Assembly: GCA_036499395.1 (NCBI GenBank)
Contig: DASYDW010000139.1
Span: 1-64,000 of the forward strand
Reading direction: 5' to 3'
Source: Pirellulales bacterium
GTDB taxonomy: Bacteria; Planctomycetota; Planctomycetia; Pirellulales; JACPPG01
Length of the DNA stretch: 64,000 nucleotides
In this document: positions 26,715-35,957 of the stretch, one piece after another
How the letters are laid out: the number at the start of each line of letters is the position of its first letter
Numbering within the stretch: position 1 is the first letter of the stretch
Program-made: the position numbers and the translations under genes
Notes under the pieces: model-generated
What the model was told of the DNA's origin: nothing
Databases searched by the model: none
Seen by the model: the letters and a program-made list of their open reading frames with translations, nothing else

Positions 26715-28137
26715 AACGCGTCGCGAATTCCTGTCTTGGGTCGGCAATGGCCTGTCGAGCGCGGCGCTCGCGAGCTTGATGCTGGGTGATCGCACGCTCG
26801 GTGCCGCGCCGATATCGGGTGATGCCGCGGACTTGCCACCTCATCGGCCGGTCAAGGCGCGCCGCGCCATCCATATCTGTCTGTGCGGAGCAATGAGCCA
26901 TGTCGATACATTCGATCACAAGCCCGAGTTAACACGCCTGCATGGCAAGTCCCTCTCGACGGACGAAAAGCCGGACGTGTTCTTTGGCCAGGTGGGCCTG
27001 CTGCGCGCGCCGGCTTGGAAGTTTCAGCAACGCGGCCAAAGCGGCCTATGGGTGAGCGACCTGCTCCCGCATATCGCCGAAGTAGCCGATGAGCTGACGG
27101 TCATCAATTCGATGTACGCCGAAACGTCCAATCATACGCCGGCAATGTTTCAGGAGAATACCGGCTTCCGGTTGAACGGTTTCCCCGTATTGGGAAGCTG
27201 GCTGTCGTATGGCCTGGGTTGCGAGACTGACAATCTGCCGTCGTTCGTCGTGATCCCTGATGCTCGCGAGCTGCCGGCCGGTGGCTCGATCAACTGGACG
27301 AACGGTTTTCTTCCCGCCCGGCACCAGGGAGTCGTGGTGCGTGCGCGGGGCAACCCGATTGACGATCTGTTTCCTCCGGCGTCGATTAGTTCCACAGATG
27401 AACAAGCGACGCAGAAGCTCTTGGCCACGATGAACGCTCGGCACCTGGCGGCGCATCAGGGAGCTGATCCGCTGTCTGCACGCGTGCAGGCCTATGAGAT
27501 GGCAGCACGCATGCAACTGGCCGTGCCCGAAGTTGCGGACCTGCAGGACGAAACGGCGTCAATGCAAGCGATGTACGGTTTCGATCGGGCGGAGACGAAC
27601 GATTTCGCCCGCGCGTGTTTGATGGCGCGACGACTACTCGAACGTGGCGTACGATTCGTGCAACTTTTCTCGGGTGGTACCTTTGGCAGTCCCCGACGAA
27701 ACTGGGACGGCCACGAGGACATGGTCAAGAATCACGGACAGGAAGCGCTGCGCATCGACCAGCCGGTCGCCGCACTCCTGAAGGATCTGCGGCAACGCGG
27801 CATGCTCGAAGACACGCTGGTTCTGTTCACCACTGAATTCGGTCGCACCCCCTTCACCCAGTCCGCGGCGGATGTGGTCGGCAAGGGGCGTGACCATAAT
27901 CAGTATGGGTTCACCGTGTGGATGGCAGGCGCCGGATTGAAGCACGGCACCACCCACGGCGCCACCGACGACGTCGGTTACCGAGCCGTCGATCGGCCCG
28001 TCCATTGGCACGATTTCCACGCCACGGTGCTGCACCTGCTGGGCATCGATCACGAGCGGCTGACGTTCTATCATAACGGTATCCGCCGACGAATCACCAA
28101 CGTACACGGCGAAGTGATTCAGCCAATCCTGGCGTAA
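26704..28137 (+). CDS. DUF1501 protein, Tat-exported
   Basis: A 477-residue protein starting with a twin-arginine signal (STETRREFLSWVGNGLSSAA). The rest is DUF1501 of the alkaline phosphatase/sulfatase superfamily: HICLCGAMSHVDTFDHKP near the start, WDGHEDMVKNHG, and LVLFTTEFGRTPFTQ with the RDHNQYGFTVWMAG segment. Enzyme activity is not established for the family. The start was set at 26704, inside the last codons of the PSC/DUF1549/DUF1553 gene, because the Tat signal begins there. Tight overlap with the upstream gene is the usual arrangement of this pair. Confidence 0.93.
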   Translation: MSTETRREFLSWVGNGLSSAALASLMLGDRTLGAAPISGDAADLPPHRPVKARRAIHICLCGAMSHVDTFDHKPELTRLHGKSLSTDEKPDVFFGQVGLLRAPAWKFQQRGQSGLWVSDLLPHIAEVADELTVINSMYAETSNHTPAMFQENTGFRLNGFPVLGSWLSYGLGCETDNLPSFVVIPDARELPAGGSINWTNGFLPARHQGVVVRARGNPIDDLFPPASISSTDEQATQKLLATMNARHLAAHQGADPLSARVQAYEMAARMQLAVPEVADLQDETASMQAMYGFDRAETNDFARACLMARRLLERGVRFVQLFSGGTFGSPRRNWDGHEDMVKNHGQEALRIDQPVAALLKDLRQRGMLEDTLVLFTTEFGRTPFTQSAADVVGKGRDHNQYGFTVWMAGAGLKHGTTHGATDDVGYRAVDRPVHWHDFHATVLHLLGIDHERLTFYHNGIRRRITNVHGEVIQPILA

Positions 28138-28428
28138 GCGAGCCCGAGGCCTAGCAATCTCGTTGGCACGCTGCCATGCGTGTTTTGCAACTTCTGGCTC
28201 TTCTCATTGAGCTTCTGCCCGGCGCCCAGAAAACTTCTTCGGCCGATGCAATTTCTGGTGTCGCTGCCCGTTATATCTTTCACGCGGCGGAGATTGGTCA
28301 CAGGCCGTGACTTGTACCCCCGGGGACGTTGGTTCCGTATGGCGGCGTACGTCTCTAGGGCCAAAACGGCACTGATCGCCGAGCGCTGCGGTGAACCTCG
28401 GCTTTGGTAACGAATCTGGAGAAACTCG

Positions 28429-29022
28429 ATGAGACGCATGGCATGGTCCCTTGGATTCTTGGTCGTGGCGGCCGGCGCGGTCGCCTTGGCTCAGCCCCCC
28501 GGCGGTGGACGAAGTGGCCCCGGCGGTCCGCCGGGCGGTCCTGACGGCGATTTCCGTCCGCCTCCTCCGCTAGTCATTGGGGCCTTGGATACGGATCACG
28601 ATCACGTACTTTCTGCGGACGAGATCAAAAACGCGTCCGAGGCACTACTGAAACTCGACAAGAACAAGGACGGCAAACTCACGGAAGACGAGTTCATCGG
28701 TGCGCCCCCGGGCGCCGGTAATCGGCGCGGCGGGCGTGACGGCGATGGTCCCCGCGGCGGGCGTGGTGCAGGGAGACAACGTCCCGATGATCGCGGACCG
28801 CCCCCAGGTGGTCCGGGGGGCGACCTTGGCCCGCAAGGGGGCGACGGTCCTCCGGGGCCGCCACGTCCGGAACAATTCGTCGAGCACGCGCTCGACTATG
28901 ATGCTGACAAGGATGGCAAGCTCAGCCCTGACGAGTTGCGAAAGTTCGCCGAAGACCTGTCGCGGCACGGGCCCGGTGGACCGGATGGTCCCCCGCGCGG
29001 CCGTCCGCAACGCCCGGAATAA
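28429..29022 (+). CDS. Secreted EF-hand protein, Gly/Pro-rich
   Basis: A 197-residue exported protein with a signal sequence (about 1-22, AGAVALAQ) and three EF-hand-type loops: DTDHDHVLSADE, DKNKDGKLTEDE and DADKDGKLSPDE. These should bind calcium. Between the second and third loop lies a Gly/Pro/Arg-rich, probably disordered stretch. Proteins of this kind are abundant in planctomycetes, with unknown roles. GGAG is 7 bases before the ATG. A strong terminator follows at 29091-29157. Confidence 0.88.
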   Translation: MRRMAWSLGFLVVAAGAVALAQPPGGGRSGPGGPPGGPDGDFRPPPPLVIGALDTDHDHVLSADEIKNASEALLKLDKNKDGKLTEDEFIGAPPGAGNRRGGRDGDGPRGGRGAGRQRPDDRGPPPGGPGGDLGPQGGDGPPGPPRPEQFVEHALDYDADKDGKLSPDELRKFAEDLSRHGPGGPDGPPRGRPQRPE

Positions 29023-29387
29023 CGGACCGGATGCAGTTATTGCTGGCTGGTTCGAAAAGACGCAGTCGCCGGAACGCGTCAGAAAAAAAATTGCCCGAAA
29101 AATCTTGCCAGGCGACCGGTGCGAATTGCGCAGGGGGCCTGGCTTTTTTTCGGGCAAGATACACCGCTTTTGCGGAATTTTTCGGATATCGCGAACTTAA
29201 TTTTCTAGCGGCCCGTCCGAACGGTTGACTATCGCGTAAACGGCGGCAATCCTGATTAGGAAGCTCGTCCACCCGCGTTCCGTTTTCCGCGATTTCGCGC
29301 TTGCCAGATAGCGTCGCCATTCGGCGATTCGTGCAGGCGTGTGGCAACGCGGTTTTTCGAACCGAATATCAAGAGATTTGCCTCGCA
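29023..29387. other. Intergenic region with terminator
   Basis: About 365 bases between the EF-hand gene and the acyltransferase gene. It contains the long terminator hairpin at 29091-29157. The remainder, 29158-29387, shows nothing recognisable and may hold the acyltransferase promoter. Confidence 0.4.
29091..29157. terminator. Nested two-way terminator hairpin
   Basis: An inner stem GCCAGGC (29107-29113) / GCCTGGC (29137-29143) is followed by seven T. An outer stem extends it: TTGCCCGAAAAA (29091-29102) pairs with TTTTTCGGGCAA (29146-29157). The A-run on the left gives a T-run on the opposite strand, so it can end transcription in either direction. Confidence 0.75.
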
Positions 29388-30536
29388 ATGGGTGCATCGT
29401 TACCGTTGTCGATTGCCTCGGGCTCGCTCTCCGCGAGTTCTGCGCCGATTCCCATTATCCATTTACTGCGCGCGATCGGATCGCATTTGATCGTGTGGCA
29501 TCACCTGGCCTTTTACGGGCCGGTGTCGGACATTGCCTACACGACGTCGCCGGTCGTATTCGACTGGCTGGTGGATTACGGGCGGATGGCGGTGCAGGTG
29601 TTCTTCGTGATGGGAGGCTTCGTGACGGCCCGCAAGCTGAGCCGGCCCCAGCAATGGACGCCGCGGATCTTGGGGCGCGAAATCGTGGCCCGTTATCGGC
29701 GCATCGGAATTCCGTACCTAACGGCGCTATTGCTGGCCGTCGCAGCCAACGAAGTAGCGCGTCGCTCGATGGAGCACGAATCGATTTCGGCCACCCCGTC
29801 GATGACGCAACTCGTGGCCCACGCCTTCTTCCTGCAGGATGTCCTGGACTACGAGCCGGTTTCGGCCGGAATCTGGTATCTGGCCATCGATTTTCAACTG
29901 GGCCTGTTGACCCTGGTCATCCTGGCGGCCTCCCAATGGATGCGCGGTGCCCAAGGGCGCGATGCCGAGGCCGGTTTCCGAACGGCTCAATATGTATTCT
30001 GGCCGCTGGCCGCGGCGTCTTTATTGTGGCTAAATCGCTTCGAGCAATTCGACCATTATGCGTTGTACTTCTTTGGCAGTTACTTCGGCGGCATGGTCGT
30101 GGCGTGGACGCTGGCTGGTCGCCTGCCTCGAACGGCGCTCTTGGCCTACGTGGGACTAATGGCTGCGGCGTTGGCCGTCGATTGGCGGCCCCGGCTCGTC
30201 GTGTCGGTCGCCACTGGGTTGACGATTTTCTTCGCCGAGGCAACGCGCGAACGGCGCAACGCTTGGACAAGTTGGGCCTCGGGTTTGGCGCGCTTTTGGG
30301 GGGACCGGTCCTACAGCTTGTTCCTGATCCACTTCCCCGTGTGCCTCGTGATCACGGCCTGGATCGCAGAGTACGTCGTCGATCGGCCGCACGCGGCACT
30401 TGGCGTGATGATCCTAGAATATGCAGTCAGCCTGATCGCGGCCGTCGCCTTCTATCGATTCGTAGAGGGGCGCACACTGCGAACTGGGTCGAAACGCGAA
30501 GCGCCTTCGCTACGGACCGCGGCGCAGGCTTCCTAG
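29388..30536 (+). CDS. Acyltransferase family 3 membrane protein
   Basis: A 382-residue integral membrane protein of the OafA/YrhL type with about ten hydrophobic segments. The family start is visible as IIHLLRAIGSHLIVWHHLAFYG, then RMAVQVFFVMGGFVTARKL, the RYRRIGIPYLTALLL segment and IWYLAIDFQLGLLTLVI; a late segment reads RFWGDRSYSLFLIHFPVCLV. Such enzymes transfer acetyl or succinyl groups to cell-surface sugars across the membrane. The ATG at 29388 is used because the conserved part follows; the upstream TTG at 29301 adds residues without family character. No glycan cluster is adjacent, so the substrate cannot be guessed. Confidence 0.85.
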   Translation: MGASLPLSIASGSLSASSAPIPIIHLLRAIGSHLIVWHHLAFYGPVSDIAYTTSPVVFDWLVDYGRMAVQVFFVMGGFVTARKLSRPQQWTPRILGREIVARYRRIGIPYLTALLLAVAANEVARRSMEHESISATPSMTQLVAHAFFLQDVLDYEPVSAGIWYLAIDFQLGLLTLVILAASQWMRGAQGRDAEAGFRTAQYVFWPLAAASLLWLNRFEQFDHYALYFFGSYFGGMVVAWTLAGRLPRTALLAYVGLMAAALAVDWRPRLVVSVATGLTIFFAEATRERRNAWTSWASGLARFWGDRSYSLFLIHFPVCLVITAWIAEYVVDRPHAALGVMILEYAVSLIAAVAFYRFVEGRTLRTGSKREAPSLRTAAQAS

Positions 30537-30568
30537 TGCGTCCATTGCACTGCTGCTAGCGACGCGCC

Positions 30569-31909
30569 CTACACCAACTCGCTAATAACTTGGCCTTCGA
30601 CCAGCGGTTGCGGCCGGCCCACCGGATCGACGACGTGCGTCACGGCCGGATTGATGCCGATGTTGTGGTACAACGTGGCGATCACGTCCTGGAAATTGAC
30701 AGGACGCTCGGTGGCAAACTCGCCCAAGCGGTTGGTGGCGCCGATGACCTGGCCGGTCTTCATGCCGCCGCCGGCCAGAATCGCGCAACTGACCTTCGGC
30801 CAGTGATCGCGACCTGCCCCATTGTTAACCTTCGGCGTGCGACCGAACTCGCCCCAGGCGATAACCGTGGTGTCCTGGAGCATATCGCGTGCTTCCAGAT
30901 CTTCGATCAGGGCGCTCAAGCACTGGTCGAGCTTGCCGCCGTGGTCGCGCACCAAGTTGAAGTTATCGCCGTGGCTGTCCCAACGGCCGTAGCTAAGCGT
31001 AACGCAACGCACGCCCACCTCGACGAGCCGGCGAGCGATCAGCAAATGCTCGTTAGCCGTCGGCGCACCGTCGTATTGGAACTTGTACGGCTTACCGTCG
31101 CCGTAACGGGCACGCACGGCGGGGTCTTCTTTGGAAAGGTCGAGCGCCTCGAGCAATTTGCTGCTCGACAATACGTTAAACGCTTGTTGCGTGAACGTGT
31201 CGGCCGCCTGCATCGTGCCGCGGTTGTCGACATCGCGACGCAAACGATCGAAGCTCGACAGCAGAGCCTTGCGATCTCCCAATCGATCGAGCGTGATATC
31301 CGTGAGCTTCATATCTTCGAGGCCGACCCCCTCGGGCTTGAAGCACCGATAGGCGGGGCCCAAGAATCCGGGCGTGCCCGGATCGGACCAGGGCATGTGC
31401 GATGTCTTATCCGCCAATCCGACAAACGTCGGCACCGAGGGATCGACCGGGCCGAGCACCTTCGTCGCGACAGCGCCGACGCTGGGGTGTCCCCCCATGA
31501 TGCTCAAATCGCGCGGGGCCCAACCCGTCATGCATTGCCAGGCGTCGTGACCGCCGGTGGCGCCGACGACCGAGCGAATGATCGCGCACCGGTCCATCAA
31601 GCTGGCGATGCGCGGAAAAGTTTCGCCAATCTGAATGCCGGGGACCTTGGTCTGGATCGGCTGGAACTCACCCCGGATTTCGGACGGTGCGTCCATCTTC
31701 AGATCGAACATATCCTGGTGCGGAGGTCCGCCTCCCAGGAAGATGTTGATCACCGATTTGTGTCGGCGCGCCTGCTGTGCCGCTTGGACACGAAAGACAT
31801 CGGCCAGGTTGATGGTGCTGGCAAAAGCCGACAGCGCGCCGATCTGCAAAAAGTTGCGTCGCGACAGGCTGCTTGCTCGGTCCGAGCGGCGACCAAAGAT
31901 CGTCAGCAT
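30569..31909 (-). CDS. DUF1501 protein, Tat-exported
   Basis: A 446-residue protein with a Tat-type signal (LSRRNFLQIGALSAFASTI) and the DUF1501 core: VINIFLGGGPPHQDMFDLKM, IIRSVVGATGGHDAW, YGRWDSHGDNFNL and TVIAWGEFGRTPKVN. It is a different subtype from the DUF1501 protein at 26704-28137. No DUF1549/DUF1553 partner is adjacent, so it is a solitary copy. The frame stays open to 32296, but the ATG at 31909 is chosen because the signal sequence follows; the extra 129 residues upstream look non-coding. It converges with the acyltransferase gene, with 32 bases between stops. Confidence 0.9.
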   Translation of the reverse strand: MLTIFGRRSDRASSLSRRNFLQIGALSAFASTINLADVFRVQAAQQARRHKSVINIFLGGGPPHQDMFDLKMDAPSEIRGEFQPIQTKVPGIQIGETFPRIASLMDRCAIIRSVVGATGGHDAWQCMTGWAPRDLSIMGGHPSVGAVATKVLGPVDPSVPTFVGLADKTSHMPWSDPGTPGFLGPAYRCFKPEGVGLEDMKLTDITLDRLGDRKALLSSFDRLRRDVDNRGTMQAADTFTQQAFNVLSSSKLLEALDLSKEDPAVRARYGDGKPYKFQYDGAPTANEHLLIARRLVEVGVRCVTLSYGRWDSHGDNFNLVRDHGGKLDQCLSALIEDLEARDMLQDTTVIAWGEFGRTPKVNNGAGRDHWPKVSCAILAGGGMKTGQVIGATNRLGEFATERPVNFQDVIATLYHNIGINPAVTHVVDPVGRPQPLVEGQVISELV

Positions 31910-32320
31910 GATCGTCTGTTCCGCAGCGAGTTGTAAGGTGGGAATATCTGGCGGGGCCGCATCCGTGAACATCCTGTCCCAGGACGCAGCACCGATAATG
32001 ATGCCCTGGATCGCGGCCGGAATGCAAGACCAATCCCCCGTCTGGCGTATTAGGCCAGGGGCTCGATCCGGACTCAGCATATCAGGAGAGAGGTGCAGTC
32101 CCAAGCATTTTGGCCCTCTGGTGGGAGAAATTTCCGGCCAAGAAACTAGTATTCGCGCAAAGAAATTTGGCAAAAAAGCGACACGATGCGCGCGGCGCCG
32201 GTATGTTTGAGGTGCATTGAAAGTTCGTCGGGCCCGTGGCGCTCGCTGCGACTCGCCGAATTCCACGTGCCCCATCTCTTGGCTGGTCTCCGTCAATCGC
32301 TCTTTAATGGAAATGCATCC
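31910..32320. other. Divergent intergenic region
   Basis: About 410 bases between the leftward DUF1501 gene and the rightward Lys/Ala-rich gene. Both frames read into it without stops for part of the way but lose coding character. No repeat or clear promoter was seen. Confidence 0.4.
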
Positions 32321-33061
32321 ATGCCCGTCCCCGCTGCCAAAGTAAAAGCGTTATGCACCTCGGCCGAAGCCTCGTTGGTTCGTGCAAGTCGCAAGGCCGA
32401 ACTCGCGCAACTAGGCGCCGCCGACGTGAAGAAGCTTGCCGTTCGCGCTCGCCAGTTGCGTGACAAATGGCGCGATCTCAATCGGCGGCAAGCGCGCGGC
32501 AGCGGCACAAAGCCCGAGGTGGGCGAGGCGGCCACTAATTCGCATTTGAAGGAAGAAATCTTTCAAGACACGCTGACAAATTTCGAAGCGCGTCTTGCAC
32601 AATTGGAAAAGACCGACGCACCGGCCAAGACCAAAGCGACTTCGAAGACGAAGCAGGACCGCTCGGCCGAACATCGCGCCACGCGTGCGGCTGTGCGGAA
32701 AGGGTTGTCGGCGGCTGAGGATCTGCTCAATGCCGATTTGAATAGCGCTCCGCGGCGGAAGAAGCCCGTTGCCGCGCCTGCTAAGCCTGCAGTTGCCGCC
32801 GCGCCTGCCAAGGCGTCTGCCGCTCATGAAGCGACATCAAAAGCGCCCGCGAAAAAAGGGGCCGCGAAGCTGCGTCCGCCGGTCGCCAAGCCAGCCAAGG
32901 CACTGCCGCCCATGCACGAACTCGCAAGCAAAGGCAAGCAACGTCAGCTCGTTGCCGCCGCTAAGCAAGCCCGAGTCGCGAAAAGCGGAAAGACAACGCG
33001 TCTGCGGGCACATGTCAAGTCGCAAGGCAAACGCGTGCAAGCGCGCCGCGACGGCAGATAG
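32321..33061 (+). CDS. Lys/Ala-rich basic protein
   Basis: A 246-residue, strongly basic protein. The N-terminal half is helical (ASLVRASRKAELAQLGAADV, VRARQLRDKWRDLNRRQARG). The C-terminal half is a low-complexity Lys/Ala/Pro tail (KKPVAAPAKPAVAAAPAKA, then KAPAKKGAAKLRPP) resembling histone H1-like bacterial tails, and it ends in a basic cluster. DNA or RNA binding is likely from composition only; no family was recognised. The ATG at 32321 has GGAA 8 bases upstream; a longer in-frame start at 32186 adds residues unlike the rest. Confidence 0.7.
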   Translation: MPVPAAKVKALCTSAEASLVRASRKAELAQLGAADVKKLAVRARQLRDKWRDLNRRQARGSGTKPEVGEAATNSHLKEEIFQDTLTNFEARLAQLEKTDAPAKTKATSKTKQDRSAEHRATRAAVRKGLSAAEDLLNADLNSAPRRKKPVAAPAKPAVAAAPAKASAAHEATSKAPAKKGAAKLRPPVAKPAKALPPMHELASKGKQRQLVAAAKQARVAKSGKTTRLRAHVKSQGKRVQARRDGR

Positions 33062-33094
33062 CGATTGCCGAGGTCTAACGCCGTTTGCGGTCGT

Positions 33095-34408
33095 TCAGAA
33101 AACCAATTGAGCGCGCAATCCCAAGATCAGCGCTGTGCCGAAATCGCGCAGAGCCGGCACGACGACTTGAACGTCGGGCGTCAGTCGTACGGCCGGGCTC
33201 AAGTGGTAGTTGTAGAAGCATTCCACGCCTTCGCCGCTGCCGATCGGTCCGTACTGCGATGCCAAAAGCGGGCCAATAAACGAGCTCGTCGCGGCATGGT
33301 ACCAGCCGACGCCGAAATCGTCGTCCGGTCGCGATCGCAGTGGGCTGCTGCCGCCAAGGCCAAAACTCAAGAACCAGGCGACGGGGCTGGTATCTTTGTC
33401 GGCGATACCAGCGCGACCGAAAGGGCCCCAGCTGCGCGATGGGTCGTTGTCGTCCACGACCAGACTTTGGTCGAAATTCCAGAACAATGACCAAGAGCCG
33501 CGCGTGGTGGGAATTGTGATATTGGGATAAGCGATGTAGGCTTCGCGCAGGTTCGAGTAATGCTGGCTGTTCCAGGTACCTCCCACGAATTGATGGCCGG
33601 GCAATCCCAACAGTTCCGTTGGCAGGCGAATGTTTGCCGATAGCAGCATCCCGTCATTAAACAACTGGCTGAAGCCGCTGGAGTTTGTCGTATCGCTCGC
33701 GTTAAGCACCGTGATCATTGCCAATGCCTCGCCATTGCGCGTAAACGCCATACCGGCTCCGAGGGTCGAATACGGGACCGTTGCGCCGACGATGGGATTA
33801 AAGACAAACGCCATGTTCGAGAATTGGGTCTTGCCACGAGCATGGGCGAATGCATTCTTATCGCCGTCGAGCGTGTCCATTTTGCCGGCGTAGATTTCGA
33901 GCGAGTCATTAATGACCCGCGTCAGCATTACGTTCGTCAGGTAAAGTTGATCGCTGCCGAAGACCGGCAGATCAGAAAGCAGCGTCGGCGAGATGAAGCA
34001 ACCGACGTTATTGACGACCTCTTGCCCATAGCGATGCTCGGCGCGAATCTTCAGATACGTATTGTCGGCGATGCCCAGCTTCTCGCCGTCGAAGTTCAGG
34101 ACGTAATCGCCGTGGCCGCTGCCGAGCAGTTGCTGCGAAGATCCGCCGGTGGTATTGCCAAAAAAGAAACTGGTATTGTCGGCGTTGAAAGTAAAGCCAT
34201 TGTCGGCCCAGGTTTTGCGCGCACCGAACCAGTCGCCGGTCAGTTGCGGCGAGGAATCGCGCCAGGTGACGTCGCTGTTCGGCGGGACCTCTTGCGCACA
34301 CGCGCGGTCTTGCCCCGGCAGCATTACTGCCGCGTACAACAGCCAGAACCATAGCGCGACGCGCGGCTTCCTTCTACCCTGCGTTCGTGGTTGGAAACGT
34401 TGTGGCAC
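33095..34408 (-). CDS. OprB-type carbohydrate porin
   Basis: A 437-residue outer-membrane beta-barrel with a signal sequence (ALWFWLLYAAVMLPGQ ... CAQ). Family features include LTGDWFGARKTWADNGFTF after the leader, SLEIYAGKMDTLDG, the late GVGWYHAATSSF and VECFYNYHLSPAVRLTPDVQ segments, and a terminal Phe. These match carbohydrate-selective OprB porins, which admit sugars. The start codon GTG at 34408 lacks a visible ribosome-binding site, but no better in-frame start precedes the signal sequence. It converges with the Lys/Ala-rich gene, leaving 33 bases between. Confidence 0.86.
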   Translation of the reverse strand: MPQRFQPRTQGRRKPRVALWFWLLYAAVMLPGQDRACAQEVPPNSDVTWRDSSPQLTGDWFGARKTWADNGFTFNADNTSFFFGNTTGGSSQQLLGSGHGDYVLNFDGEKLGIADNTYLKIRAEHRYGQEVVNNVGCFISPTLLSDLPVFGSDQLYLTNVMLTRVINDSLEIYAGKMDTLDGDKNAFAHARGKTQFSNMAFVFNPIVGATVPYSTLGAGMAFTRNGEALAMITVLNASDTTNSSGFSQLFNDGMLLSANIRLPTELLGLPGHQFVGGTWNSQHYSNLREAYIAYPNITIPTTRGSWSLFWNFDQSLVVDDNDPSRSWGPFGRAGIADKDTSPVAWFLSFGLGGSSPLRSRPDDDFGVGWYHAATSSFIGPLLASQYGPIGSGEGVECFYNYHLSPAVRLTPDVQVVVPALRDFGTALILGLRAQLVF

Positions 34409-34636
34409 CGGTCGCGTCGCTGAGAAATGGGCTAAGAAATAGAACCGCCAGGGCGCCGCGCTCGATTGCTATGCAATTGCCCCTGGTCCGTTCATCGGCA
34501 GTTACGTTTTTCGCCGTTGGCGAACTTTGCCGAGTGCCATATCTACGCGCGACGCCTACGGCTGGGTAAACTTTGCCGGCCGTCCACGCCTGCGGCAGCG
34601 TATTCGAGGCGATTCTGGTTCGTACGCAGGTTCGGC

Positions 34637-35881
34637 ATGAAGTGGGATGTGGTGGTCGTGGGGGCGGGCGCGGCGGGACTGGTCGCGGCCGAGCGTGCCG
34701 CCTCGCGTGGGCTGCGCACGCTGCTCTTGGAGAAGAACCGCAAGCCCGGTGTGAAGATCCTCATCTCGGGCGGGACTCGCTGTAACCTGACTCACGCGAC
34801 TGACGCGCGCGGCATCGTCACCGCCTACGGATCGCCAGGCCGTTTCCTGCATTCGGCACTCGCTAAGCTCGGCCCGCAAGATCTGGTCGCGCTGGTCGAA
34901 GCCGAGGGGGTCGCCACGAAGATCGAGCCCGATACCGGCAAGATTTTTCCCGCAAGCGATCGCGCCCTCGATGTCGCCAACGCGTTTGTCGCGAGGCTAC
35001 GACGCACGGATGCCGAACTAGCATTGGGAGAAGCGCTGCTCGACGTCGAGCGCACCGAATACGGCTTTCGGCTGGATACTTCACAGCGAACGCTCGAAAC
35101 AAAAACACTCGTCATCACCACAGGTGGGCAATCGTATCCCGGTTGCGGCACCACCGGTGACGGCTACCGATTTGCCACGAAGCTAGGGCACGGCCTGATC
35201 CCGCCCCGGCCGGCACTGGTGCCGGTAACGATTTCGACCTCCTGGGTGCAGGATCTGGCCGGCGTCACGATTCCTGACACCGTCTTGCGCGTGATCGAGC
35301 CGGCGAGCGACGGGACGAAGCCACGAGTTCTCGGCACGCGGCGAGGCTCGTTGTTGTTCGCCCACTTCGGCCTGACGGGACCCGTGGCCCTCGACATTAG
35401 TCGCGTGATTAGCGGGCACGAACGACCGCAGTCGCTGCGCATCGAGTGCGATTTCTTGCCAAACATTACGCCGGCCGCGCTCGACGAGCAAATTAAGTCC
35501 GCCGCGACAGACGCGGGCAAGAAGCAGATCATCTCGTTCGTGCCGGATACGGTGCCGCGCCGCCTGGCCGAAGCCGTGTTGAAAGACGCCGGCCTCGCCG
35601 CTGATAAAAAAGGAGGCGAGCTCGGCAAAGCGGACCGGGCGCTATTGGTCCGCGCGCTGAAGCAAGCCACGATCGTGGTGAACGGCACGCGCGGCTTCTT
35701 AAAGGCCGAAGTCACGGCCGGCGGCATCCCGCTCGCGGAAGTTGACTCGCGCGACATGCAAAGCAAAATCGTGCCAGGACTATACCTGGCCGGCGAAGTC
35801 CTCGACCTCGACGGCCCCATCGGCGGCTACAATTTTCAGGCCGCCTTCAGCACCGGCTGGCTGGCGGGCTTGAGTGTGTGA
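34637..35881 (+). CDS. HI0933/YhiN-family flavoprotein
   Basis: A 414-residue FAD-dependent oxidoreductase-like protein. It has an N-terminal dinucleotide-binding motif (VVVVGAGAAGLVAAERAA), the family signature GVKILISGGTRCNLTHA, a second conserved block GGQSYPGCGTTGDGYRFA, and the C-terminal KAEVTAGGIPLAEVDSRDM with GPIGGYNFQAAFSTG. YhiN-type proteins are widespread, and their reaction is not established. The ATG at 34637 was chosen because the FAD motif begins three residues later; the open frame to 34466 lacks coding character. Confidence 0.92.
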   Translation: MKWDVVVVGAGAAGLVAAERAASRGLRTLLLEKNRKPGVKILISGGTRCNLTHATDARGIVTAYGSPGRFLHSALAKLGPQDLVALVEAEGVATKIEPDTGKIFPASDRALDVANAFVARLRRTDAELALGEALLDVERTEYGFRLDTSQRTLETKTLVITTGGQSYPGCGTTGDGYRFATKLGHGLIPPRPALVPVTISTSWVQDLAGVTIPDTVLRVIEPASDGTKPRVLGTRRGSLLFAHFGLTGPVALDISRVISGHERPQSLRIECDFLPNITPAALDEQIKSAATDAGKKQIISFVPDTVPRRLAEAVLKDAGLAADKKGGELGKADRALLVRALKQATIVVNGTRGFLKAEVTAGGIPLAEVDSRDMQSKIVPGLYLAGEVLDLDGPIGGYNFQAAFSTGWLAGLSV

Positions 35882-35957
35882 ACAGACAAAGGGCGACAGC
35901 TCAGAATGCCCTTCTTAATTCACTTTACGATTGTCTTAATTGGCGTCTGCATCGACG

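Noticed and set aside
29339..30559. Rightward 406-residue frame overlapping the acyltransferase gene
   Set aside because: It is the same strand in another frame, Arg/Gly-rich, while the chosen frame has clear membrane helices and family motifs.
30590..31936. Rightward 448-residue frame opposite the DUF1501 gene
   Set aside because: Antisense shadow; the leftward frame has the Tat signal and DUF1501 motifs.
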